Part shown: positions 19,201-27,657 of the stretch, in pieces
Layout of the letters: the number at the start of each line of letters is the position of its first letter
How positions within the stretch are numbered: position 1 is the first letter of the stretch
Assembly (NCBI GenBank): GCA_020632975.1
Contig: JACKEL010000011.1
Location: 147,298-211,297, forward strand
Direction: 5' to 3'
Length of the DNA stretch: 64,000 nucleotides
From: Myxococcales bacterium
Lineage (GTDB): Bacteria; Myxococcota_C; UBA6777
Program-made: the position numbers and the translations under genes
The notes under the pieces: generated by a model
What the model was told of the DNA's origin: nothing
The model's database searches: none
Seen by the model: the letters and a program-made list of their open reading frames with translations, nothing else

Positions 19201-20481
19201 ATGGAGTCGCCACCGCCTCTTTCTGCGTGGGGTGTCCAAGTCGATCCAGAACTCGAAGCCATCGTGCAACACGCGCTGCTGAAAGATCCTGCCCAACGCT
19301 TCCAAAGCTGCGATGAGTTCGCCGCCTCGCTCCTTGGCTACCTGCAAAAACACATCACCTCCCCGAGTGGCGTCTTTCTTGGTGCGACGTCTCTTTCTCC
19401 CGTCCCGTCGTCTTTTTCGTCGCCCGCCCCACCTTCTTTCTCCGCCATCTCTTCCAACCAAAACTCTCCCATGGCATACGCCCAAACAGAAACGCGGCTC
19501 CCTACTGGCCAACATACAAATCTTGGTGCATCTGCCCCCACGATCTACCCCGATTCTACGGGCCGTTCCAACAAGCCACTGATCTTCGCCCTACTTTTGC
19601 TGGTCCTTCTACCCGCAACGGGACTTGGTCTTTACTACAGTGGCTTTTTCCGTGCGCCCGCACAGTCCTCACAGACACCACAAAAGAACCTAGGCAAGAC
19701 CCCCTCCCAAACACCACCTCTCGCTCCGACCGCCCAAGGCTTCGCGCTTCAAGTCCGACCAGCCCCCAAACCTCCCGAGATGTCGCAACCAACAGCACCG
19801 ATACCACCGCGCACAAGTCCCGCTGCTCTAGGACAATTACCCAAGGTCCCACCTATCGTTGAACCGCGCACGCCCGCAACGCCTCCCACCCCACCTCGCA
19901 GCGAGCCCCGCAAACGAAAGCTCCGCTCCCACCGCCGCAAAGCACCCGCCATGTCATGCAAGCGATGCATCAAAGATGTGTTTCGGCGACATCCCCCGAC
20001 CGCCAACGTCTTTTCTCTGCACCATGGTTGCCAAACCAAGATGCTCCAACGCGCCGCTCATGATTGCGTGAAAGCCTGTCAACGTACCCCACGGCGATTT
20101 TGCCGAACCTACGGGGGTTATCTCGCGCATCAACACTTGCGCTATACCTACCCCGCAAAAAGCGCGGAGGGGCTTTGGTTGATGGCGACAAGAAACATCC
20201 TCGGGCGTTGTATGCGTCGCCTCAAACAGAATGCAAGCCTCATCTTTTCGCACCCTTACCGCTTCCCCAACGAAAGCACCACCAACCAGTGCATCCTGGC
20301 TTTCGACAAAGGTCTTCGACGCTCGTTGTATCGCTGGAAACAAAAACAACAAGCGAAAACCAAGTCTCCGCTTTCTCCCCCCGAAACTTGGAAGCAATTC
20401 AAAAACAAGATGAAGCAAAGTGCTGATAAGTTTAAGAAAGATGCAGAGAAGTTCAAACGAGGACTGGGATTCGACGACTAG
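19201..20481 (+). CDS. C-terminal part of kinase 3: membrane helix and Cys-rich outer domain
   Basis: 426 residues in the frame following the last frameshift. It opens with the end of the kinase C-lobe (WGVQVDPELEAIVQHALLKD, RFQSCDEFAASL), equivalent to kinase 1 residues about 245-290, so the ATG at 19201 is an internal Met and not a real start. Then a Ser/Pro linker, a membrane helix (LIFALLLLVLLPATGLGLYY), a Pro-rich stalk, the Cys-rich motif (SCKRCIKDV, GCQTKM, DCVKACQ, RFCRTYG) and a charged helical tail ending at 20481. It belongs with 18509-19200 as one damaged gene. Confidence 0.8.
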   Translation: MESPPPLSAWGVQVDPELEAIVQHALLKDPAQRFQSCDEFAASLLGYLQKHITSPSGVFLGATSLSPVPSSFSSPAPPSFSAISSNQNSPMAYAQTETRLPTGQHTNLGASAPTIYPDSTGRSNKPLIFALLLLVLLPATGLGLYYSGFFRAPAQSSQTPQKNLGKTPSQTPPLAPTAQGFALQVRPAPKPPEMSQPTAPIPPRTSPAALGQLPKVPPIVEPRTPATPPTPPRSEPRKRKLRSHRRKAPAMSCKRCIKDVFRRHPPTANVFSLHHGCQTKMLQRAAHDCVKACQRTPRRFCRTYGGYLAHQHLRYTYPAKSAEGLWLMATRNILGRCMRRLKQNASLIFSHPYRFPNESTTNQCILAFDKGLRRSLYRWKQKQQAKTKSPLSPPETWKQFKNKMKQSADKFKKDAEKFKRGLGFDD

Positions 20482-20565
20482 CCCAACACAAACACACCTA
20501 ACAGCCACGCTCCCCCACGCTGCTCTCTTTGCAAGACATCCCCCAAAAGACCGAATACACAGACC

Positions 20566-21747
20566 TTATTGACGATCTTCTAGTTCCATCGCCTCCAGTG
20601 CGGCTTGATCGTCTTCGGCCATGCGCGTGAAAAACAAGAAGCGCTGCAAACTCATCCCGCAAAGCATCACAAAGACCCCATACAACAACAAGACCCACCA
20701 CTTCCCGCTGGGCTCCTCGCCATCGAAAAGCACGAGTGTTCTCGCGGGTAAGCTATGCTCAGAGCGTCGATAAAACTCCCGCACAGGTTGGAGACTCGTC
20801 ACATCCACCAAACGCAAGATCCGCCCTTGAACAGCAAAGGTCTTGATATCTCCTTGTTTTTCCACCATACCTTGCGGGGTGGCGATCATGACTTCCCGTC
20901 GCTTCGGCTTTTTACGTGCGCTTGCTTGGGGAGGCGGCCCGCCAAAAAGCTTTTGATAACGTTCCGCAGGGACCGCGATCAGCAAGTCACAACCCATCGC
21001 AAAGGTGTAGTTGTACTTGGAGATGCTGACACGTGCTTCTGTCGTGGACTCTACATCAGGCAAGATCTGTTTGATCCTCACAAAGCCGTTGCTTTGGGCT
21101 TTTTTGTAAAAGTCCTTTCCACAACCGTCAGTGATATCCCCCAAAGAAACAGGGCCTTTGGCCCAATAATAACGAAGCTCATGTGACAACTGAAACATCA
21201 ACCAAAGCGTCACAAAAAACACCAACAACGGAAGATAAGGCCGCCAACGTATGGGGATCACAGGATCGGACTCCATCTCCCAATACATCTCATCTGCGCG
21301 TGCGTTGTCGATGTATTCGTCCTCTTCTTGGTCTTTGGGAGGAGAGGAGAAAAAGTCTGACTCCGTGGGTGTTGCTTCCGCAGTCTCGCTTACTTCCGCA
21401 GTCTCTGCTGTCTTTACAGCATCCGCAGCATCCGTAGTCTCGCTTACTTTCGCAGCATCCGCAGTCTCGCTTACTTTCGCAGCTTCCGTAGCTTCCGCAG
21501 GCTTGGTGGGCGCTGTTGCCTCGACAGATGCGTTTGTTTCGTGTGTTGGTGTTGTTTCTGTTGCCTTCGCGGCATCTGCCTTTTCTATCTTTACGGTCTC
21601 TGGAGACTTTGTCGTTTCAGCAACATTTGCAGATGCAGGGGGCGCAGAGACATCCGCAGCCTTTGAAGATGCGGCGACTTGGGAAGGGCTCTTTGCTTTA
21701 CCAGAAGGGCCTTTCTTATTTTTCGAGGACTTCGACTTCTTGGCCAT
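20566..21747 (-). CDS. two-TM protein with Ala/Thr/Glu repeat tail
   Basis: 393 residues. ATG at 21747 preceded by GGAG; longer frames to 21903 overlap the next gene's end and have no site. Residues 1-30 are Lys/Ser-rich, about 30-190 are a low-complexity run of imperfect repeats such as AAKVSETADAAKVSETTDAA, then an acidic segment, a membrane helix (LPLLVFFVTLWLMFQL), a soluble domain of about 150 residues with CGKDF and GCDLLI, and a second helix near the C-terminus. Both termini would be cytoplasmic. No family recognised. Convergent with kinase 3. Confidence 0.75.
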   Translation of the reverse strand: MAKKSKSSKNKKGPSGKAKSPSQVAASSKAADVSAPPASANVAETTKSPETVKIEKADAAKATETTPTHETNASVEATAPTKPAEATEAAKVSETADAAKVSETTDAADAVKTAETAEVSETAEATPTESDFFSSPPKDQEEDEYIDNARADEMYWEMESDPVIPIRWRPYLPLLVFFVTLWLMFQLSHELRYYWAKGPVSLGDITDGCGKDFYKKAQSNGFVRIKQILPDVESTTEARVSISKYNYTFAMGCDLLIAVPAERYQKLFGGPPPQASARKKPKRREVMIATPQGMVEKQGDIKTFAVQGRILRLVDVTSLQPVREFYRRSEHSLPARTLVLFDGEEPSGKWWVLLLYGVFVMLCGMSLQRFLFFTRMAEDDQAALEAMELEDRQ

Positions 21748-21881
21748 GCATACGACTCCTGCCCGTGCGGGCAATGTATTGGATGAGCAGAAAAAAGATG
21801 GAGCCAAAGATGCCGCTTTCCATTGGATTTGGCAAGCACAAGCCACGAAGACAAAGGAACGACCGTCCCCCTCCCGATGGA

Positions 21882-22640
21882 TTATCTTTCGTCCCAACTC
21901 CATGTCTGGCCGTCTTGCGGGATAAAGACGCGCTGTGCAAGTCCTTCTTTTTCCATGCGACTTTGTAATGCGTGGCGTTGGGTGGGACAGTGATCAAGCG
22001 ATTCAAGATGGTTCAAAACAAAGTAGCTTTCGGTCTTTTGGATCAAGGTCACAAGTTCATCCACAGAAAAGAGGATATCCCCGCCCCATCCGAAGTTTGC
22101 GGAACCAGCAGGCGCGACGATCACATCTGGCTGAAGACGCTGCACGGTCTGCAAAAGCTCGGGGGTAAGGACCGCATCTGCGGTGAGGTACACCTTGGGC
22201 TCACCAGGGCAAGACAGAAAGTAGCTTGAGACAGGACTACACAACCACCCAACAAGCCCACGACCATGGCGAACGGGGATCGTCTCACTATGCATCCCCA
22301 AAGCATCCGAAGTGAGGACGCGAGCGTCTAGCTTTTTCTTGCGAAGCTTTGGGGCGTCTTGTGGGTTGGTCCACACGGGTAGATCGCGCTCTCGAATCCA
22401 CCGCATCGCATCCTCGTCGAGGTGATCAGGGTGACGATGCGTGACAAGGATCCCCGTGGCAGCAGCCAAAGCCTCCTCACTCCCCGAAGGCAGGGACACC
22501 AAGGGGTTGGGACGACGGCCCCCGCCAAACAGTTTGAAGCCAGGCATCACACCTGCCTTGCAAAGCATTGGGTCCACAAGCAGACGTTGTTCGCCAAGTG
22601 TCAAAAGCATTGTAGCGCTGCGGAGATGATGGATCTTCAT
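21882..22640 (-). CDS. metallo-beta-lactamase-fold hydrolase (L-ascorbate lactonase/UPF0173-like)
   Basis: 252 residues; ATG at 22640 with GAGGAG upstream. N-terminus MKIHHLRSATMLLTLGEQRLLVDPML is typical of the UlaG/UPF0173 branch, followed by the metal motif THRHPDHLD, a later D in LTADAV and a His in LNHLESLDH. That set matches a dinuclear-metal hydrolase of the superfamily. Substrate unknown. It is divergent from a LysR-type gene across a 134 bp gap, which makes it the likely target of that regulator. Confidence 0.85.
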   Translation of the reverse strand: MKIHHLRSATMLLTLGEQRLLVDPMLCKAGVMPGFKLFGGGRRPNPLVSLPSGSEEALAAATGILVTHRHPDHLDEDAMRWIRERDLPVWTNPQDAPKLRKKKLDARVLTSDALGMHSETIPVRHGRGLVGWLCSPVSSYFLSCPGEPKVYLTADAVLTPELLQTVQRLQPDVIVAPAGSANFGWGGDILFSVDELVTLIQKTESYFVLNHLESLDHCPTQRHALQSRMEKEGLAQRVFIPQDGQTWSWDER

Positions 22641-22746
22641 AGGAACTCCTCTTTGTTGTTGGGATGGTCAGACAAAGGGAGCTTACATCTTGCAAAATTG
22701 AATCACTACAGACAAAAAAGGATCTCTATCATCCATTTTTGAAAGA

Positions 22747-22762
22747 TCATCTCACAAGATGA
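22747..22762. promoter_or_regulatory. candidate LysR operator
   Basis: Perfect inverted repeat TCATCT-CACA-AGATGA in the divergent gap between the hydrolase gene and the LysR gene, 12 bp before the LysR start. It contains a T-N11-A core (22750 to 22762), the generic LysR-family box. Its place next to the LysR ribosome site suggests autorepression; a second half-like element (CATCTTGCAAAATTGA) lies nearer the hydrolase. Confidence 0.45.
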
Positions 22763-22774
22763 AAAGGAGGTCAG

Positions 22775-23635
22775 ATGGAGTGGGAGTATCTGAGGAGCTT
22801 TGAAGCGGTCGTGCGAGGCGGACAGATGAGTCACGCGGCCAAGCTCTTGGGCGTCAGCCAAGCAACGATCAGCCGTCACATCGCTCGATTAGAAGAGATC
22901 GCCAAAGAGCCCTTGTTTCTAAGGGAAGTGCCGCTTGTCCTTACAGCAAGAGGAGAAGCGCTCTTGGAGGCCGTGAAACCCATGGTCGAAGCCGCTTGGA
23001 TCGCTCAGTCAGCTTTGGAAGCGGACAAAGCTCTGCGGGGTGAAGTCACGTTAACGACCGTGGGAGAGCTTGTGCGGTGGGTCTTGGCGGATCGATTGCC
23101 CAGCTTTTTCCGAGACTATCCAGGGCTGACGTTGCGCATCTTGGCAGGAAACAATGTCAACAGCCTCGCCGCAGGAGAAGCCGATGTTGCGCTGCGATGG
23201 GCCAAACCCACGCATGGCGACCTGTTTCTTCGCAAGGTCGTCACAGAACACTTCGGATTCTTCGCAGAGAAACAGCTTCGATGTGATCCAGAAACCCCTT
23301 GGCTTGGTCTTTCTGGCTCGCTTGGGCAGATCCCCGAACAGCTTCATGCAGAAAAGCTGTTTTCCACACGACCTCTGCGTTTGCTTGTCGAAGACATCGA
23401 ATCTTTGGGAAAAGCCGTCTCTCTCGGCTTGGGGATCGCGATCTTGCCAAAGCGATTTGCAGAACGCTTGCTGTGCCTGCGAGAGTTGGCGCCTGAAGAA
23501 TTGGGGCTCACAGCCTCTGCGCAGCCACCTTCAAGGGATCTTTGGCTGGTCGTCCACGCATCAAGGCAGCGGCTGCCCAAAGTAAGGGCCGTGATATCTT
23601 GGTTGGAACAGATCTTTGCGGAAGTAGAAGGATGA
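22775..23635 (+). CDS. LysR-family transcriptional regulator
   Basis: 286 residues, standard LysR length; ATG at 22775 with AAGGAGG upstream. The N-terminal winged helix-turn-helix is clear: LRSFEAVVRGGQMSHAAKLLGVSQATISRHIARLEE, here cited in pieces as LRSFEAVVRGGQMSHAAKLL and GVSQATISRHIARLEE. The effector domain follows from about residue 90 (LRGEVTLTTVGE). It is divergent from the metallo-hydrolase gene and probably controls it and itself through sites in the shared 134 bp region. Effector unknown. Convergent with rnr, whose end is 24 bp beyond its stop. Confidence 0.93.
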   Translation: MEWEYLRSFEAVVRGGQMSHAAKLLGVSQATISRHIARLEEIAKEPLFLREVPLVLTARGEALLEAVKPMVEAAWIAQSALEADKALRGEVTLTTVGELVRWVLADRLPSFFRDYPGLTLRILAGNNVNSLAAGEADVALRWAKPTHGDLFLRKVVTEHFGFFAEKQLRCDPETPWLGLSGSLGQIPEQLHAEKLFSTRPLRLLVEDIESLGKAVSLGLGIAILPKRFAERLLCLRELAPEELGLTASAQPPSRDLWLVVHASRQRLPKVRAVISWLEQIFAEVEG

Positions 23636-23659
23636 TGGGAGGAGAGGAAGGTTTGCGGA

Positions 23660-26110
23660 TTAGGCTTCGTCTTTGGGATCTTCGTCTGTAGAGGCCGATG
23701 CTTCGGCATCTTCGTCGACGTAGAAGTCGTGCTCTTCGTCTTCTTCCTCATCGTGGACAGCCACGATGCTCGCAAGCCGCTGCACAGGTCGAAAGTCCAC
23801 AGCACCACGCTCGGGGGATGCTCCTGCCACTTGGATACGAAGGCGATCGCCCAGTTGGTAGGTTTCGCCAGAACGCTGATCCACCAAAGCAAGGCGTTTG
23901 TCATCGAACTGATAGAAACCATCGAGTTCACGGATATGCACAAGCCCTTCGACAAAGTACGCATCCAACTCCACGAAGAAACCGAAAGGTGCGACACCAC
24001 AGATCGTACCATCCAACTCTTCACCAAGATGGCGAGACATCAAGCGCGCTCGATAACGCGAAAAGACGTCGCGTTCAGCTTGCATCGCAGCACGTTCACG
24101 CTCTGAAGACTGCAATGCGACTTCGTCCAACTCATCTGTGATCAGCTCGCGCTGATGGGGATCTTTGAGTTGTCCTTGCCAATACATCTTGAGCAAGCGG
24201 TGCACCCAAAGGTCAGGATAACGACGAATGGGCGACGTAAAGTGGAGGTAGCGCTCCAAGGCCAAACCAAAGTGGCCAAGGTTTTCAGGGAGATACGTCG
24301 CTTGCATCATCGAACGCAACAGAGCTTGGTGGATCACACGCTGTGCAGGGTGCCCTTGCGCAGCGTGGAGAAGATCAGCAAGCAAGCGTGGATCGATGCT
24401 CCAATGGCTGTCTTGGTCTGCGCCAACGTCCTTTGCGCGGCGTTGTAGGTCGAAGTTCAAAGGCACGCCGAGGTGTTGCATCGTCTCGATGAAGTTTTGG
24501 ATCTTCTCAAGGTCGGGAGAACCGTGCGTACGGAAGATCCCAGGGATATTGTGCTTGAGGAGGTAGCCCGCGACAGCTTCGTTGGCTTGGAGCATGCACT
24601 CTTCGATCAACTTATGAGAGTAGAAGCGCTCAGAGCGGATGATGTCTTTGACTTCACCCTCTTCATCGAAAACGACCTTGGCTTCGGGCAAATCGAAGTC
24701 AAGCGAACCACGCGACTTGCGCACAAGGCGCAGTCGCTTGGTCAACATCTCAAGATCTTGCAACATCGGCAAAAAGGCCGCTGCTGGGTTGTCTGTGAGT
24801 TCCTTCCCATCGAGAGCATGAGACACTTGGGTGTAGGTCAAACGCGCCTTGCTGCACATCACAGCTTCTGCAAGCTCGGTCTGTACGAGCTTTGCACGCT
24901 TTCCGCTACAATCGTATGTCATCATCACCGCCATACAAAGGCGATCTTCGTTGGGTCGCAAACTACAGATGTTGTTGGACAGTGCTTCAGGAAGCATGGG
25001 GACGCATGTTGCGGGGAAATAGACACTGGTTCCCCGACGAAAAGCTTCTTGATCGAGCGGTTCGCCATAGCGCACATAGTGCGAAACATCGGCGATCGCG
25101 ACCGTCAGTTTCCAACGTTGGCCGCCCACTTTTTCCAAGCACACCGCGTCATCGAAGTCACGGGCATCTTCGCCATCGATCGTGACGAGGTTGATCTCGC
25201 GCAGGTCCAAACGTCCCTCGCGTTCGGCTTCTCCAGGTGTCACAGCGAGGCGTTCAGCTTCTTCTGCGACATCTTCAGGGAAGGTCTCAAGACCAAGCAA
25301 GGCCGCACCACGCTCGATATCGCGGGCTGCACCTTCTTTTGCGACGAGCGCACTAAGAACATCAACCCAGATATGTTCGAGGTCATCTTCAGCGCGTTGA
25401 ACTTGCACAACTGCGGCATCACCGGGCTTTAGGCCAGCGGTCTGACGCACGGGAATCCAAGGATAGCGCTCATCGTCAGGTTGGAAGTACAAGTTCTTGT
25501 CCATCTTGCGCAGCCATCCAGCGAGTCGTCCCACAAAAGGACGTTCGATCCCGATGATCTCGCCCGCAAGCTGGCCCCAAGCATTTTTATCTGTACGCAC
25601 AAGGACTTGGTCGCCTTGCATCGCCCCACCAAGATCACGAGCAGCGACGCTAACCCGCGAACCATCGGTGGTTTGGACGTAGCCTTGACCACGGATGTTG
25701 ATCTGCAACATCCCATGGAGGATCTGCCCTGCTTGGCGGCTCTCACCTTCACGCAACACAAAGCGGCCTCCGCGAAACTGCTCTAGCCATCCAGCATTGG
25801 CTTGGCCTTTGAGATATTTACGGACTTGGCGTTGTTCAGCGGGATTGAGATCGAGGGCTTCGTTGAGCTCGCGGAGGGAAACCGTTTTTCCTTGTTGGCT
25901 CTCAAGATGTGACCAAACACGATCTTCTAAGCTTCCTTCCAGGCGCGGCAACATCTTCATGCGACCCACGCGTTTTTCGCGATCTCCTCCCCGTGGTTCG
26001 TGGTTTTTGGGACCACTGCGATGTTCTTTGGGGCCGCGATGATGATGCGTTGGCCCAGAAGAGGATTGTTTTTTATGGGTATTTTTCTTTTTCGTTGTAT
26101 TTCGACTCAT
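23660..26110 (-). CDS. rnr: ribonuclease R
   Basis: 3'-5' exoribonuclease that degrades structured RNA. 816 residues from the ATG at 26110; the longer frame to 26191 starts with no site. Order: basic His/Lys/Gly-rich tail (1-45), winged-helix RNase_R domain (SLRELNEALDLNP), two cold-shock OB domains, RNB catalytic domain from about 300 to 630 with TIDGEDARDFDDAV, whose Asp residues bind metal, and an S1 domain near 695-780 (LDGTICGVAPFGFFVELD). The C-terminus is acidic (DEEEDEEHDF). Gap of about 240 bp upstream of its start to the next gene on the same strand. Confidence 0.96.
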   Translation of the reverse strand: MSRNTTKKKNTHKKQSSSGPTHHHRGPKEHRSGPKNHEPRGGDREKRVGRMKMLPRLEGSLEDRVWSHLESQQGKTVSLRELNEALDLNPAEQRQVRKYLKGQANAGWLEQFRGGRFVLREGESRQAGQILHGMLQINIRGQGYVQTTDGSRVSVAARDLGGAMQGDQVLVRTDKNAWGQLAGEIIGIERPFVGRLAGWLRKMDKNLYFQPDDERYPWIPVRQTAGLKPGDAAVVQVQRAEDDLEHIWVDVLSALVAKEGAARDIERGAALLGLETFPEDVAEEAERLAVTPGEAEREGRLDLREINLVTIDGEDARDFDDAVCLEKVGGQRWKLTVAIADVSHYVRYGEPLDQEAFRRGTSVYFPATCVPMLPEALSNNICSLRPNEDRLCMAVMMTYDCSGKRAKLVQTELAEAVMCSKARLTYTQVSHALDGKELTDNPAAAFLPMLQDLEMLTKRLRLVRKSRGSLDFDLPEAKVVFDEEGEVKDIIRSERFYSHKLIEECMLQANEAVAGYLLKHNIPGIFRTHGSPDLEKIQNFIETMQHLGVPLNFDLQRRAKDVGADQDSHWSIDPRLLADLLHAAQGHPAQRVIHQALLRSMMQATYLPENLGHFGLALERYLHFTSPIRRYPDLWVHRLLKMYWQGQLKDPHQRELITDELDEVALQSSERERAAMQAERDVFSRYRARLMSRHLGEELDGTICGVAPFGFFVELDAYFVEGLVHIRELDGFYQFDDKRLALVDQRSGETYQLGDRLRIQVAGASPERGAVDFRPVQRLASIVAVHDEEEDEEHDFYVDEDAEASASTDEDPKDEA

Positions 26111-26346
26111 AAGAGTATTTTTTTCCTTTGTTTTAATAACCCACCCCAGCACCCCAAGTCTGTTGCGCGAAACCTTCTCGCGAACAAACACCCCCAGATC
26201 ACGGGAGATGGGAGGAGCGTTTTACACAAACGCCCTATGTTTCGGACTCACTTACCACGTAGCCCTCTGCACCATACCCAACACCCTTTGATACCGCCAC
26301 GAAGACGAAAGCGCACAGCAAAAAGTTTGTTCTTTTTTCCAAAAAC

Positions 26347-27657
26347 TTAATGCTCGCTTTCTGTACCCAAAGGCCGACTACGCAGCAAAGCCCCTGGACA
26401 TGCCATACGAATGCGATCCGTGATCAAGAGCTGATCTGCATCCCATTCTTCTCGAAACTGCCCTTGGAGATCGCGAAAACGAGGGGCATCTTCGAGCATG
26501 ATCTCCTCTCCTGAAGGCAAGATCATCGAATGAATCATCGACGTAGAAAATGACTGTGTTGCACAAAGCACCACGTAACGGCGCTTTTCGAGCCCGATCA
26601 CTTCAGCAAGAGTGTGCTCATCGCGATGTGCGTGGTGGCTCGACTTCATCCGCGAAAACTGTGCGGTTGTCTTGTTGCTGCGGAAAAATGGGGCGCGGGT
26701 TGGGCGTGGCCAAGCTTTGCGCAAAGCATCCGCGTCTTTATCCATCTGTGCAACAAGCTGATCAAGTTGCGCAAAAGGCTCGTTGCTTCCGCGAAGATGG
26801 CGGATATCCAAGCGAACACTTGCAAGACCCGCATCGCGAAGCCCCTCCAAGCGATCCAAGATAAACTGATCCTTGTCCAAGAAAAGAAAGGTGCCATGCG
26901 CAGTTTCGAGGACAGGAAGCGGCCGATACGCGGACAACTCCGAAGCTGAGACCGCTTCAATACGTTGCGCATCGATATCTTCGCGACGTTGTCGCAAAGG
27001 GTCCGCAGCGTCTGCGTCAGGCTGCCCACTGCCCTTTTCAGAAGAGTGAGCGGCGATAGCATCGGATGTTTCGGCACTTTCGAGAGGTTCATGCAAAAGA
27101 TGAGAAGCCAACAGCGAACGCGGCGAGTAGAACAACAAGATCCGTCCAACGCCAAGCATCTCGCAAGGCACAGGAAGTTCCCGACAATAGGCGATTAAGC
27201 GTTCTTCTGGGAGTTCGATGGAAAGGATCAAACGCTCCAAAGCAGGCGCAAAGATCTCGCACCACGTGCGCAAAGCATCTTCGTTGTGATTGCCCGTCTC
27301 AACGCTCAGTTGAATCGGCATCGCAGGATGATGCACTCGCAACCACTGTGCGGCCCCGATATCGCAGACCCGCACCGCTTCAAAACAGCCCCAGTCCCAC
27401 GCTTCCAACTTGGGCGCCAAAGCGTCCATCACGCGTTGAGGCATCAAGATATCCCACACCAAGACAGGACGCAGCCCACGCGCCTTGGCCTCGCGTGCAA
27501 GAGAAAAAGTCTCAGCAGGCGTAAGACTACCTTGGCACGCCAAGAGAGCAGGTTCGAGCAGGACTTCGCGCACACCTTCAGCCCGAGCGCACTGCTCCAA
27601 CTCTTCGAGGTTTGCGGCATAAGCGACAAAAAAAGTAGAAGGACGCAGTTCTGTCAC
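26347..27657 (-). CDS. U32-family peptidase-like protein, second subunit
   Basis: 436 residues from GTG 27657. The GTG overlaps the TGA of the preceding gene as GTGA, with AGGTGG just upstream, so translation is coupled; a longer frame from 27741 would overlap 88 bp. TIM-barrel-like features of the U32 family: LEELEQCARAEGVREVLLEP, IQLSVETGNHNEDAL, LILSIELPEERL, and later RLDIRHLRG. It lacks the Cys-rich cluster seen in its neighbour, so it may be a non-catalytic partner. U32 pairs (YhbU/YhbV, TrhP, RlhA types) act in tRNA or rRNA hydroxylation or ubiquinone synthesis; which applies is not decidable here. Confidence 0.75.
   Translation of the reverse strand: MTELRPSTFFVAYAANLEELEQCARAEGVREVLLEPALLACQGSLTPAETFSLAREAKARGLRPVLVWDILMPQRVMDALAPKLEAWDWGCFEAVRVCDIGAAQWLRVHHPAMPIQLSVETGNHNEDALRTWCEIFAPALERLILSIELPEERLIAYCRELPVPCEMLGVGRILLFYSPRSLLASHLLHEPLESAETSDAIAAHSSEKGSGQPDADAADPLRQRREDIDAQRIEAVSASELSAYRPLPVLETAHGTFLFLDKDQFILDRLEGLRDAGLASVRLDIRHLRGSNEPFAQLDQLVAQMDKDADALRKAWPRPTRAPFFRSNKTTAQFSRMKSSHHAHRDEHTLAEVIGLEKRRYVVLCATQSFSTSMIHSMILPSGEEIMLEDAPRFRDLQGQFREEWDADQLLITDRIRMACPGALLRSRPLGTESEH

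Noticed and set aside
21360..21640. Repeats in the 20566 gene as a mobile element
   Set aside because: They are imperfect Ala/Thr/Glu codon repeats within one gene, without terminal inverted repeats or a transposase.
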